Source: Paralithodes platypus (lineage: Eukaryota; Arthropoda; Malacostraca; Decapoda; Lithodidae). Taken from it: DNA of 64,000 nucleotides. The translations under genes and the position numbers were made by a program. Under the pieces are notes generated by a model. It worked only from the letters and a program-made list of their open reading frames with translations. It had not been told where the DNA came from and searched no databases. The first letter of the stretch is position 1; each line of letters opens with the position of its first letter. Location of the stretch: NCBI GenBank assembly GCA_032716605.1, contig CM064485.1, forward strand, positions 35,592,061 to 35,656,060. The letters run 5' to 3'. Shown piece by piece: positions 24,430-35,463 of the stretch.

Positions 24430-25227
24430 AGAGTGAAATTATTTAATTAGATTATCTGACAAAGCATACACATGGGAGTGTGAGGGTGCTGGAACTGTCT
24501 GTATGCTTCCTCCTTATTGTGGACAGCAGTAAAACAAGCATGAGTAAACCAAGGTTGATGTGTGTTAGTCTGAGATAAATATAATATAATATATGCCTCC
24601 ATGCCTGACAGGATCACCTCAGTAATGCGCTCGGCCACTGACGCAAAACCTATTCCAGGGAAAGTTAAAGAAGTACTGCCGTAGAGCCTCCCAGTCAGCA
24701 GAGCCAAAATGCCGCAAGTGCCACTGGTTGGGAGGATCAGATGGCCGTACTGGAGAGAATAGGCAGGTAACAGAGATAAGGTTGTGATTGGAGGAGCCCA
24801 ACACATAAGAAAGGTTTAGAGTATAAGCTGAAGCATTAGAAGTTAGAAATATGTCAAGGATGTTGGGCCGATATCCTAGGCAGTCCGTGATACGGATAAG
24901 GTGCTGGACTAATAATTGTTCTAGGTAATTTTCAGTAGGATAGAACAATTGTGGGTTGGTCAGTGAAACGAGAGGAGATCAATTGCTGGAGGTGAATATT
25001 GAAATTCTCAAAGATGGAGATTACTGCAAAAGGAGAGATGGATAGAATGTGTTCCAGTTTAGAAGGTAGATAGTGAAAGAATTTTGGATAGTCAGTAGAA
25101 TTAGGGGAGAGATAAACAGCGCAGAAATATTTAGTGACAAAAAGGCTTTAGCCAGAGAGTTGAGAATACAGAAGAATTAAAGTTGGGAACCCGAGAGAAA
25201 GCACAATAGTTGTGCACATATGCACAA
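24430..25227 (-). pseudogene. LINE-2 endonuclease-region fragment, inverted
   Basis: Minus-strand copy of the part equivalent to about 25290-26080 of LINE-2 copy 2. It encodes [47 protein letters not shown] and [19 protein letters not shown] in shifting frames. It lies head-to-head with LINE-2 copy 2, meeting it near 25228, and is more decayed. Confidence 0.78.
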
Positions 25228-25473
25228 CATTCCAGCAGCCCCTTCTCTGTATCCTCCTACTTTCTCTATCCTAGTTTCAAAGCCAAAGGCGGATGTTGTG
25301 CATACGTGCCCAACAAACTCACTTGCTCTCGTGTTCCCGATTTCGACTCTTCTGAATTCTCAACTTTATGGCTCAAACTATTTTGTCATTCTCTTACTAA
25401 ATAATTCTGTGCTGTCTATCTTTCCCCTAACTCTACCGACTTTCCCAAATTCTTTGACTATCTAAACTCTAAA

Positions 25474-26757
25474 GTGGAACACATTTTATCCATCTCTCCC
25501 TTCTCTGAAATCTCCATCTTAGGAGATTTCAACGTTCACCACCGCCAATGGCTCTCCTCTCACGCTACTGACCAACCTGGTGAACAGGCCTACGTCTTTT
25601 CTATGATAAATGACCTAGAGCAGCTGGTCCAGCAACCCACCCGTATCCCGGATCGCTTCGGAGATCGGCCCAACATTCTTGACTTATTTCTGACTTCTAA
25701 CCCTTTATCTTATACTGTCAATCTTTTCTCTCCTATGGGCTCCTCCAACCATAAACTTATCTCCGTCACCTGTCCTATCTCTTCAGTACGGCCACCCGAT
25801 CCTCCCAGCCGGCGGCGCTTGAGGCACTTTGGCGCTGCCGACTGGGAGGCTCTCCAGCAGTACTTCTTCGATTTCCCATGGAATGACTTCTGCTTCCGTG
25901 GCCGAGGACCCTCGGAGAGTGTTGAACGCATTACCGAGGTAATCCTCTCGGGCATGGAAGCGTACATTCCATTTTCTTTCTCTCAGTCTAATGCAAAAAA
26001 ATCTTGGGTTACTCACGCTTGTTTTACTGCTGTCCACAATAAGGAGGAAGCATTCAAACGGTACCAATGCCTTAAAACTCAAGAATCTCATTCTTCCTAT
26101 ATTTCTGCCTGGAATCAAGCCAAATCTGTTCTTCGACTTGCCAAGCACTCTTTCATCAATAATAAATGCACTGAACTATCCAACTCTAGCTCTTCGCAAG
26201 CTTTCTGGCATCTAGCCAAAAACCTCTCCAACAATTTTTCTTCCTCGTCTTTCCCTCCTCTTTACCACTCTGATGGCTCAACCATCACTTCTTCCTCTGA
26301 CAAAGCTGAACTCTTTGCTCAAACAATTGCTAGAAACTCTACCTTGGATGATTCTGGTGCTATTCCTCCCTCTCCACCCCCCTCTCTCCTACTTATGCCT
26401 AATATCCTAATCTCTTCTAAAGATGTACTTTCTACCCTCTTGGGGCTTAATACTAAGAAGGTGTACGATCCGGACGGTGTTCCTCCTGTTGTACTAAAAA
26501 AATGTGCTTCCATGCTGACCCCCTGCCTAGGCAAACTCTTTCGGCTCTGTCTCTCCTCTAACGTCTTTCCTTCTTGCTGGAAGTTTGCTGTCATTCAACC
26601 TGTCCCGAAGAAGGGTGACCGCTCTCAACCCTCCAACTATCGTCCAATTGCTCTCATCTCTTGTATCTCTAAAGTTTTTGAAACTATTCTTGCTTTCAAA
26701 TTTCTTAAGCATTTCTCTTCTCAAAATCTGCTCTCAGATCGCCAGTATGGCTTCCTT
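25474..26757 (+). pseudogene. LINE-2 copy 2 ORF2, endonuclease and N-terminal RT part
   Basis: About 428 residues open before the MITE. Endonuclease motifs: [29 protein letters not shown] and [14 protein letters not shown] (His block reads SNH rather than SDH). Linker: [17 protein letters not shown] and [18 protein letters not shown]-terminus: [58 protein letters not shown]. The upstream TETQ/RSPN part is in other frames or missing. The frame ends because the MITE introduces stops. Confidence 0.87.
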
Positions 26758-26759
26758 AA

Positions 26760-26986
26760 CCCTCTCACGCTTTAATGATGCAGAGGTTGCCAGATTAGCA
26801 ATAATAAATAGAGTTCTCTTACTCTTATAATTACCTCTCCAAAATTAGTTGTCTGCCCACATCTAACTCAAAGACAACTGCAGAGGTTGAAGTAACTAAA
26901 CTAAAGGTTTATAAATACCCCTGATGGTAACAAAGGTTTTAAAGCATCCCCAATAGGCTCAAAATCGCGTCATATGCGTGAAAGGG
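26760..26986. mobile_element. 227-bp TTAA-flanked MITE, copy 2
   Basis: Flanked by TTAA at 26756-26759 and 26987-26990. Termini are CCCTCTCACGC and GCGTGAAAGGG, an 11-bp inverted repeat with one mismatch. It interrupts the RT gene of LINE-2 copy 2. The orthologous position in copy 1 (about 12755) is uninterrupted, which proves insertion. Length equals copy 1 of the MITE at 22618. Confidence 0.93.
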
Positions 26987-26990
26987 TTAA

Positions 26991-27846
26991 GGGTCGCTCT
27001 ACTGGTGATCTTCTTTCATATCTTACTAACTCTTGGTCATCCAACTATCGGGACTTCAGTGAGACTTTTTCTGTTGCACTAGACATATCGAAGGCCTTCG
27101 ATAGAACCTGGCACAAATCTTTAATTTTCAAACTGCCCTCCTTCGGTTTCTGTCCCTCCATCTGTGCCTTTTTCTCTAATTTCCTTTCCGGCCGTTCCAT
27201 AGCTGTGGTTATGGATGGCCATCGCTCACTTCCTCATCCTATCAACTTCATCAACTCCGGTGTTCCTCAGGGTTCTGTCCTATCTCCTATTCTCCTTCTA
27301 ATTTTCATAAATTATCTTCTCAACTGTACATCCAGTCCCATCCAATCATATGCAGACGGCTCTACCTTACACCACTCAATTAGTTCTCCAAAATGCCCCA
27401 GCCAGCAGTCCCTCAAAAGCAAAGGTAATGAAGCCATAAAACACTTATCTTCTGATCTAGCTACTATTTCCAATTGGGGTAGAGAAAACCTGTTGCATTT
27501 AATGCTTCCAAGACTAAATTTATCCATCTTACTACCCATCAGGAACCTCCAGAGGACTATCCATTATTCTTCAACAATACAAATATCAACCCTTCATCTT
27601 CTCTTAATGTTTTTGCGGTCTCTTTTTCTTCTGCTCTCACTTGGAAGGACCATATTACCAGTCTCGCTAAGGCAGCCTCCCAGAAGCTGGGTGTGCTCAA
27701 CCGCCGCAAGGGGTTCTTTACCCCTTCACAGCTTCTTGCTCTGTACAGGGGCACAGTGCGTCCTTATATTGAGTATTGTTCACATGTGTGGGGAGGATCC
27801 TCTCACACCGCACTCCTAGACAAAGGAGCAAGGAAAGCCTTTCGTA
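26991..27846 (+). pseudogene. LINE-2 copy 2 ORF2, RT core and downstream region
   Basis: After the MITE, coding resumes with [51 protein letters not shown] and QSYADGSTLHHS. The second catalytic Asp of the YADD box is Gly (about 27350-27364), so the polymerase site is lost as well as the frame. Later frames give NRRKGFFTPSQLLALYRGTV and VRPYIEYCSHVWGGSSH. It stops at the 438-bp MITE. Confidence 0.87.
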
Positions 27847-27853
27847 TCATTAA

Positions 27854-28291
27854 CCCGTACAGCCCCAGCGACGCGCCTGACGCGTCGGCGATGTATGTAA
27901 CGCACAGCCCCAGAGACGCGCCTGGCGCGTCGCCCCAATTGCGCCGACCGTGGCCTCAGGTGTAGCCACTCAAGAGGGCTCAGATTTGTATGGGAACTGT
28001 GTACGTATCCCACGCACCCGTGCCGATGGTTGAAAACTCTCAAAGTCCACGTGCGTGCGCGCGAGCGCGCAATAACCTGGTTTTTTGGGATAATTGCCTT
28101 CAATTTTTTACTCTTATAAAATCCGTTTTCGGGGGCTCTGTAGGACCATTTTTTAAGCTTTTTGAGCGGTTTTTCGTGGTTTTTCCTTCATTCCTAACCC
28201 ATTCGCTATTGTTTCTGGAATAAAACCATTTTTTGAAAACCGGCCGGGTTCTGGTGCGCAAACATTACAAAACTAGCCGGGGCTCCACGGG
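27854..28291 (+). mobile_element. 438-bp piggyBac-like MITE, copy 1
   Basis: Flanked by TTAA at 27850-27853 and 28292-28295. Terminal inverted repeats start CCCGTACAGCCCCAGC and end GCCGGGGCTCCACGGG (16 bp with a few mismatches). The left end carries a GC-rich direct repeat (AGCCCCAGCGACGCGCCTG and AGCCCCAGAGACGCGCCTG). It is non-coding and exactly as long as the inverted copy at 49895-50332. TTAA target and CCC start indicate the piggyBac superfamily. Confidence 0.92.
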
Positions 28292-28295
28292 TTAA

Positions 28296-28720
28296 CTCCC
28301 GTCCACTCACTAACTCTCTGCAATCTCTCTCTCTTCGCCACAATGTTGCATCTCTCTCGCTATTCTATCGCTACTACAATAATCAGTGTTCCTCGGAGCT
28401 TTCCCAGTGTATACCACCTCTACGTAGGGTACGTAGTTACTGCCTTCCAACACAATCCCACACCTACTCTGCACAACTCTCCAACCCAAGAGTGAAATGC
28501 TATTCTCAGACTTTCTTCTATTCAACTGCTGAGCTCTGGAACTCTCTCCCAGAATCAGTCTTTCCCTCTTCCTATGACTTAATTTGCTTCAAACTCCGTG
28601 TGTCCAGGCATTTTAGCTCGAACGTCCCTTGAATTTGGCCCTGTCACTCTTTCAAAACTGGGGGAGGCACTCGCTGCAGGCAGTTATGCCTTTTGTCTCC
28701 CTCATTCACATAGAACAAAA
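28296..28720 (+). pseudogene. LINE-2 copy 2, RT C-terminus and 3' UTR
   Basis: Continues the reading interrupted by the 438-bp MITE. Broken frames encode the FYSTAELWNSLPES, VFPSSYDL and FKLRVSRHF blocks typical of the C-terminus, then a short 3' UTR. It matches 21447-21875. Confidence 0.82.
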
Positions 28721-28734
28721 AAGAACATGCACTA

Positions 28735-28925
28735 TTGGCTTGAAACTGAGGATAGTGATAGTAGGAGAATACAGAGAAGGGTTTGCTGTTAGTCGTCCCA
28801 GACAACTGGGTTTCGGTGAGAAAGGGAAGTTCAGTGTTAGCAGAAGAGAGGTCGTGTTCAACAGAGCGGAAATTCAAGGAAAAGGCCACAAGTGTTGCAG
28901 AAATTGACAATAAGAGTAGAAGGTA
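28735..28925 (-). pseudogene. LINE-2 endonuclease N-terminal fragment, inverted
   Basis: Minus-strand reading gives VEHDLSSANTELPFLTETQL, with the catalytic Glu of the endonuclease, flanked by family-like sequence. It abuts the 3' end of LINE-2 copy 2 in opposite orientation, similar to the inverted fragment at the other end of that copy (24430-25227). Confidence 0.7.
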
Positions 28926-30165
28926 GTGGTCCAGAGTATTTTGATGGGTCAACACCAGGGGCCTAACCAATGGGGGCTTTCCCCCTCCTCCCAGGAACTC
29001 CGAGGTGGTTCTTAAGTTAGCCATATTTGACGAATTTTGAAAGGTAGTGTAGCATGTAAGATCTTTGTAATATGGTGAATTGAAAGAAAGATAAAGTGTT
29101 TAGTAGGGCAAACTAGGGCTGCCCTCTGTTTTGGTGAGGCACGGGAAGGATCAGCAAAGGAGGCCAGGTGGTGAAACAGGAGTTCCAGTTGTCCTTAACC
29201 CGGCAGATGAAAGATACCTGTTCATAGCAGGGCCACCAGTGCGGAAGCTTCGATTAGAAAATAATTTGTTTTATCTACCATATAAAGCAAAATTATTGCA
29301 TCATATGTGCATAGATTTCTTGCATAAGGAACATGTGAAGATTGAAGAACCAGCAAACAGGTCTAAAGAAGATTAATATCCCGTGTAAAAACCGGTTTAT
29401 TGTGATGGGAGCGTGATGGGGGGGTGTGTGGCCAATCGGCATACCTCCATTCTCCTCCTTGGCTCTAGCCACACTGACTCACTCCTCGCAGTGTGTGGAT
29501 GAGTGGATGAGGCATGGGATAGGATAGAGTACAAAGGAGTGCAAAGGAAATCAAGCAACAACATTTATGGTGACCCCTCAAGGCTGCTTGCCTTCTAAGA
29601 CACTGATGATCAAAGTGTCAAAACAGTGGTTTAGAGTGGGTAAGCAAAAATTTGAAGCAGAAGTACTGCCCTAGGACTAATGTCTGGGACAGGAATAGGA
29701 TATGTTAGTAGGGGACAGTTGGGTTAATAACATAACACATTTATAGGACAGTGATCTTTCGTTTATCTGGGAAAAAAAAGTAAGATCTTATAGTTATTTA
29801 TAGATGCAAGGATGGGAATTGAAGTGAGGGTGGGGAGGAGGAAGTAGAGGGAGTGGGGAGGGAAGAAAACAAATGGCGGAGGGGGGAAATTGAGAGAAAA
29901 AGGGGGGGGGGGCAGAGGAGGGAAAGGGACTGGTTGAGACACATGGAAGGGGAAGGAGAGGAGCTGGTGGTATGAAGAAATGCCACCTAATCATAATATT
30001 ACAAGCATTTCCCAGGCAATTTTTATTTTTAAAGATACCAGGAGTAACGTCGCAGTCGCCCAATAAAATATTTTGGAAGTAATGTTGTAGCTACCGGGTT
30101 AACCATCCACCTATAGCACTCCCTGGGAGTACAGCCCTATTTGGCTGGTGACTACAGCCTCCTCC
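28926..30165. other. Gene-free stretch
   Basis: No recognised element. Purine-rich low complexity occupies about 29815-29960. An 81-codon open frame at 29131-29376 (plus) has no recognisable family; it contains LNPADERYLFIAG and a Lys/His-rich end. Without homology or splice evidence I do not call it a gene. Confidence 0.45.
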
Positions 30166-30377
30166 TGTGAAATAATCAATGTTCTTCAGAGCTTTCTTAA
30201 TGTTCCCTAACGGAGAGTAGGCGGCACCCGCCACTCAACACATTTCTACTCCTATTTTCTTCTATTCACTAACTCAAGAATGAACCGATTTCCCACTCTT
30301 TTTTTCACCCAATAAGTAAACTCTGGAACTCCCTCAATCAATCTCTTTCCCTCATCCTATGACTTAAACTATTTTAA

Positions 30378-30888
30378 CCCCTTCACCACCATTACGTAAT
30401 TTTCATCATATTCTGGTTACCATTAAGCAATTTTCTTTACTAGATAATCTACCTCTACGACTCAAATGGGTAAATACAATCTCAATAAAACCTCTTAACC
30501 CCTCCAATCCTAGCACCGTATCTATACGTCAATAGAGAAGTAACTCCCCAGTCCCAGCGCCGTATATATACACGTCAGGAATGTACTTTCCTTGTAACTG
30601 CCTGTGCACCCCTGTACCAGTTACCACAACCTTTTAAGCACTGCTCCTGTGTTGGCAATACTTCTCAGCATATATGAGACCCACTGAAGGGTGACAAGAG
30701 CTAGTTTTGCCTCATCTTTGGAGGTGGATAGGTGGCCTCTCCTGCCATTTTTGCCACATTGCTTGGGACTGCTGGGGACTTTTATTACTGTATCCTACGG
30801 TACAGTACGGGTTAATAACATAGGTCCTTCTTAAACTGCATAAAGCCATCTCATTATAGCCAGCATCAAAGGTAACAAGATGAAGGGG
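30378..30888. mobile_element. 511-bp TTAA-flanked MITE
   Basis: TTAA at 30374-30377 and 30889-30892, with terminal inverted repeat CCCCTTCACC/ATGAAGGGG. It is inserted into the LINE-2 3' end, where other copies read straight through. It shows a third size class of piggyBac-type MITE in this window. It contains no ORF of note. Confidence 0.82.
30499..30811. mobile_element. Candidate nested TTAA MITE (313 bp)
   Basis: Inside the 511-bp MITE, TTAA at 30495-30498 is followed by CCCCTCCAATCC, and GTACAGTACGGG is followed by TTAA at 30812-30815. CCC/GGG ends and TTAA suit a piggyBac-like element, but the inverted repeat is only a few bases long. Confidence 0.4.
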
Positions 30889-31020
30889 TTAAGCTCCGTG
30901 TGTCCAGGTATTCTAACTCTAACGTACCTTGAATTTGGCTCTCTGTCACTCTTTCATTTGGGGGGAGAACACTCGATACAGGCAGCTTTGCCTTTTGTCT
31001 CCTTACACATAGAACAGCAA

Positions 31021-31458
31021 AACAAAAGCAACACAAAAGTAAACTATAACACTCAGTATCACAAAGTCGGGTGGTAGCAGTACTATTGCACTTTGGTCAA
31101 CAACACCACACATGTCCGCCCCTGGCATATAAGCTACCCCCATAACAATAATATGTTTATTAGCGGCTTGGTATCATACCCAAGACCAATAATACTACCA
31201 TTGGTCTTGATCATACCCAGAGAGAGGATCGAACAAAATAATTCACACAATAGAGAACACTTACGAAGAGTTCACAGAGGTCCTAACTTCCAAACAAATG
31301 CACATACATGATCAGTCACATTCATACAAATATACAGTAGATACCCACAATTGTCTACAGATATACTAAGCACAAACTCGAAGTAAAAGACACATATCCT
31401 TACTTGTAAATACATATATACATTCATGCAGTACTGTTTCTATATTGGTATACACACG

Positions 31459-31520
<62 letters not shown>

Positions 31521-31583
31521 ACCCTGTACTGAATCCTGACTTTACTAGGTTAATCTGAGTTTGTCCGAGTGCAGAGTGTTGTA

Positions 31584-31616
<33 letters not shown>

Positions 31617-31757
31617 TGTGTGTGTGTGTATGTGTGTGTGTGTGTATTTGTGTGTGTGTGCGTGTGTGTGTGTGTGTGTGCATATAGTCACACCAAGTTA
31701 TACAGGTGCCTACAAACAATCAGTGCTCAGGAATATGGGTTTATATATACATAATAT
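31021..31757. other. Gene-free stretch with CT and GT microsatellites
   Basis: (CT)n at about 31460-31517 and (GT)n with TA/TT interruptions at about 31583-31681. No gene seen. Confidence 0.75.
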
Positions 31758-32099
31758 ATAAGAACATAAGAAAATGGGAGTCTGCAAAAAGGATCGGCCC
31801 ACACAAGGCAGATCCCTGTCACACCCAACACCAATTACAAGGCCCAATTATAGGCCCAACTCACTAATACCTTGAGCACTGACCCCACCAAAACGGTCAG
31901 GGATTAACCCAAGATTACGGGGATCTGCTGAGCGCCGATTTGCCAACACCCGGCAGATCCCCCTCACACCCAACCCATATCGTCCATAAGCCTATCTAAT
32001 TTTATCTTAAAGCTCCCTATCGTTCTTGATCCCACTATATCACTTGGTAGCCTATTCCACCCATCTACAACTCTGTTACCAAACCAATATTTGCCTATA

Positions 32100-33600
32100 T
32101 ATTTTCTAAAAACAAAATTTATCTAATTTGAAACCATTTGTTCGAGTTCTTTCGCTATCACTGAGCTTCAGTACATTTGTCATGTCTCCTTTATTTATCT
32201 CACTAACCCACTTGAACACTTCTATCATATCCCCTCTAACTCTGCGTCTTTCTAACGAATGTAAGCCTAATTTGTTCAACATTTCTTCATAATGGTAGAT
32301 TTCTAATATTATGAATATTTTTTGTCATTCTTCGCTTTACTCTCTCCAACGAATCTATGTCCATTCTGTAGTAAGGACACCAACATTGGACGGACAGCAT
32401 AATCCATATGAGGTCTCACTAATGACAAGTAAATTTTCAAGATAACATCGGCAGTTCTGTTACTTACACTCCTTGAAATGAACCCTATAATCCTGTTTGC
32501 CTTGTTGCGAACGCTTATACACTGTTTTCTAGGCTTCAGATCGTTGCTAACAAACACACCCAAATCTTTCTCACAGTCTGAGTTTTCTAATGCCGTATTA
32601 GCTAGTTTATATTGTGCATTAGTATTCGTCTTCCCTATCTTTAATACCTTGCTTTTGTCTCAATGTTAAAATACATCTGCCAATTTACTGACCATGCGTG
32701 TAAGGTATCTAGCTCCCTTTGGAGGCACTCCTATGTCGCTATCTGAATCTATTGCTCTCCCTGTTTTGGTATCGTCTGCGAATTTACTTATACTACAAGT
32801 TATACCTAAATCAAGGTCATTTATGTATATAATAAACAACAGAGGACCCAATACAGACCCCTGGGGGACACCACTCTTGACTTAGTACCATTTATGCTGA
32901 CTCTCTGCTTCCTACCAATTAGCCATGACCTAATCCATCCCAACAACGACCCACCTATTCCATGCGCCTCAACTTTTCTCATCAATCTCTCATGTCGAAA
33001 GCTTTACTGAAAGTTAAATATATTATATCATATGACTTGTCATTATCTACCGCTTCATACACCTCTGAGAAAAAACTAAGCAAATTAGTAAGGCAAGAAC
33101 GTCCCTGAATGAATCCATGCTGAGAAGAATTTATTAAATTAAATGTTTCTAAGTGGTTTCTAATTTTCGTAGCAATAATTGACTCTAGTAGCTTTCCTAT
33201 GATTGATGTGAGACTAATGGGACGGTAATTGGATGCTATTGATTTATCTCCTTTTTTTAATATTGGAACTACATTTGCAAGCTTCCAAGCTTCTGGAACT
33301 AAACCGGTTTCTAATGACTTGTTAAATAGAAATGTTAATGGGTAACTTAACTTATCTCTGCATTCTTTTTTAATACTCTAACATATACCTCATCCGGACC
33401 AGGAAATTTATGAGGTTTCAGTCTGTCAATTTCCTTAAGCACATCATTTCTACTTATAGTAACCGTACTTACCCTATTTTCTATACTATCGCTATATACC
33501 TTACGGACTTCTGGAAACTGTGCCAAATTTTCATTAGTGAAAACGGAAAGAAATTGATTATTTAATGTACTGCACATTTCTAAGTAATTTTCTGTCATTT
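32100..33600 (-). pseudogene. CR1-C ORF2, reverse transcriptase part
   Basis: Collinear with copy A and B RT but with many frameshifts and small deletions (for example near 32880-32890 and 32995). Recognisable blocks: GVFVSNDLKPRKQCISVRNK and [17 protein letters not shown] (32851 downwards), [11 protein letters not shown] with both Asp, and LSTVTISRNDVLKEIDRLK-like sequence at 33598 downwards. No usable ORF remains. Confidence 0.85.
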
Positions 33601-33630
33601 TTCCTATCGAAGTATTAAGGGGACCAATTA

Positions 33631-34129
33631 GGGGAGGTGTGGTGGAGTGGTCATGCCACTGGATTGGTAATCCAATGGACCCGGGTTCAAATCCCGATAT
33701 GTCAATGGGAAGATATTATTGGGATTGAATTTGTGCTGTACCTAGTATCAGTGCATTACCACAAAGCCCACCGAAATGCCAAAAAAATACCCTCATTGTT
33801 CCCTGATTAAATAACACTGTATGAATATTCCCATATTCAAAATATGTTACAGGGGGACAATGCCTAGTGAGTTCACTGCTCAATAGGTGGCGTTCTGAGA
33901 GTGAGGGTCTGAGTCTGGAGGGTGAGACGGTGAAGCACTTGAGCGAAGCAACCAGCCGCTTCAGAGATGGAGCTGCTTCGAGCCATGATGGATGCTTCAC
34001 ATGTCTCACTCCCCAGACTGGAACAAGACCTCACGGGCTTCACCGTGTTGAGCGGTGGAATGTACAGGCTCTCAGCCTATGCCCGAGAGGGAGTAGTTGG
34101 AATATAGAAAAAAAAAAAAAAAAAAAAAA
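33631..34129 (+). mobile_element. tRNA-derived SINE (SINE-1), copy 2, inside CR1-C
   Basis: Head GGGGAGGTGTGGTGGAGTGG, an anticodon-arm-like TGGATTGGTAATCCA and B box GGGTTCAAATCC. The body matches 5011-5506 and there are 22 A at the end (34108-34129). It is inserted in the CR1-C ORF2 linker. A short AATTA-type duplication flanks it (33626-33630 and 34128-34132, overlapping the poly-A). Copy B shows the uninterrupted site at about 15955-15970. Confidence 0.92.
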
Positions 34130-34319
34130 TTACATCTCTAACCTTGGATTTATATAGTTGGTAAAAAGCTTTAGGATTATTTTTTGTCATTTGCAACCTT
34201 GATTTCATAATTTCTCTTTTCCTTCCTAATATCCTGTTTTACCTGTCTTGATAAATTTTGATAGTAAGCAAGTAGGTGAATTTCGCCTTTCTTAATTTTT
34301 CTATATATTCATCTTTTTT

Positions 34320-35445
34320 TTCATAGAAGGTCTAATAGTCTATTTTTCATCCATTTGGGTTGGTTCTGTGTTGATCTAAATTTTCTTTTGGGGATATATT
34401 TATTTTGCGCAATGAATACTGACTTAATAAAATTATCGTATGTATCTACCAAGTTTGATGTCTCTTCCTGACTTAAGCTAGGAGTAAGGGGTAAGGGGTA
34501 AGGGGTACACTCATTTGGACACCTGGATAGACTTAATTTTTTTACCATAGAGTCCACTAATAGGGCTCTCCTTAACCCACCATAATTGTTATTTTAAAGT
34601 CAGGTATTAATGTCATAATTCTCTCTGGAATTACCTTTCCATTGTATATTAAAATACACAGAATTGTGGTCGCTATTTCCTAGGTGGTCCCCGATTTCTA
34701 CACTATTTATCATATGTTCATTGTTACTGACACTGAACACTTTGAATTGAGATAAAAAACTATCTTGTACTACCTCAATAAACTCCTTTGAATCAGAGTC
34801 GCCTATTTGTTGCTGACAATCTATATTAGGAAAATTAAAATCCCCCATAATGCACACGTTGCTAAACCTTGATGCTATTTTAATTTCCTCCCATAATGAT
34901 GTTCCATCATTTCTACTCATATTTGGCGGTCTATACATAACTCCAATAACTAAGGTCTCACTACCTTCGTTAACCTCTACCCAAACACTTTCATTATCAT
35001 TATTTAGTCTAATACCTGATTTAATACAGCTTTTTAATGAACTCTTGACAAACACTGCTATACCGCCGCCCCTCCTACTTGTTCGGTCATATTTAAACAA
35101 ACTATATCCCGGTATATCAAACTCTGCTAAAAAATGCCTGGTTCCTGTATTAATCCATGTTTCAGTTAGCGCTATTATGTCTATATTTTCTTTGCTAACA
35201 AATGCTCTAAGTTCGTTCATGTTGTTACATAAACTCCTACAATTTGTATAATAAACCCTCAACCTATTACTTATATTTGCAACTATTTTTCTATTGTTTT
35301 TAACTAATTTATTTTTACCTGTTGAACTACTAGGCCTAGACGGAAAACCTACGCTATCAGAATTCTCGTCATTACTATCAATTTTATGTGACTGGGATTC
35401 TATTTTACTTACACACCTATGTTTATTAACAAAACCCCGCAACAA
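34320..35445 (-). pseudogene. CR1-C ORF2, endonuclease and linker
   Basis: 281 residues open from 35445 (SNRLRVYYTNCRSLCNNMNE, IALTETWINTGTRHF, RRGGGIAVFVKSSLKS, GVMYRPPNMSRNDG, CIMGDFNFPNID, GNSDHNSVYF). A linker follows in another frame (34557-34321: NKYIPKRKFRSTQNQPKWMK). A small deletion removes the THILDLVF-type block near 34740. It is non-functional. Confidence 0.86.
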
Positions 35446-35463
35446 TCTTGTCGAGTGAGCTGG

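Larger units (their letters stand above)
25228..28720 (+). mobile_element. LINE-2 copy 2 (5'-truncated) carrying two MITEs
   Basis: Plus-strand Jockey/I-type LINE running from the endonuclease domain to the 3' UTR. It is interrupted by a 227-bp TTAA MITE at 26760-26986 and a 438-bp TTAA MITE at 27854-28291. Both interruptions fall at TTAA, and removing them restores collinearity with copy 1. The 3' UTR ends near 28720 in an A-rich run. Confidence 0.88.
30170..31020 (+). mobile_element. LINE-2 3' fragment (copy 3) split by a MITE
   Basis: The parts 30170-30373 (ATAATCAATGTTCTTCAGAG, then the AACTCTGGAACTCCCTCAA block and CTATGACTTAAAC) and 30893-31020 (GCTCCGTGTGTCCAGG to ACATAGAACA) match the C-terminal end and 3' UTR of the other LINE-2 copies. 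They are separated by a TTAA-flanked insertion. Confidence 0.82.

Noticed and set aside
29131..29376. Small host gene of 81 codons
   Set aside because: No recognisable domain, no splice or codon evidence, and it lies in repeat-rich DNA; an open frame of this length is expected by chance.
33631..33705. Functional tRNA gene (Thr-like)
   Set aside because: The same sequence heads a 499-bp poly-A-tailed element present twice, so it is a SINE promoter region.
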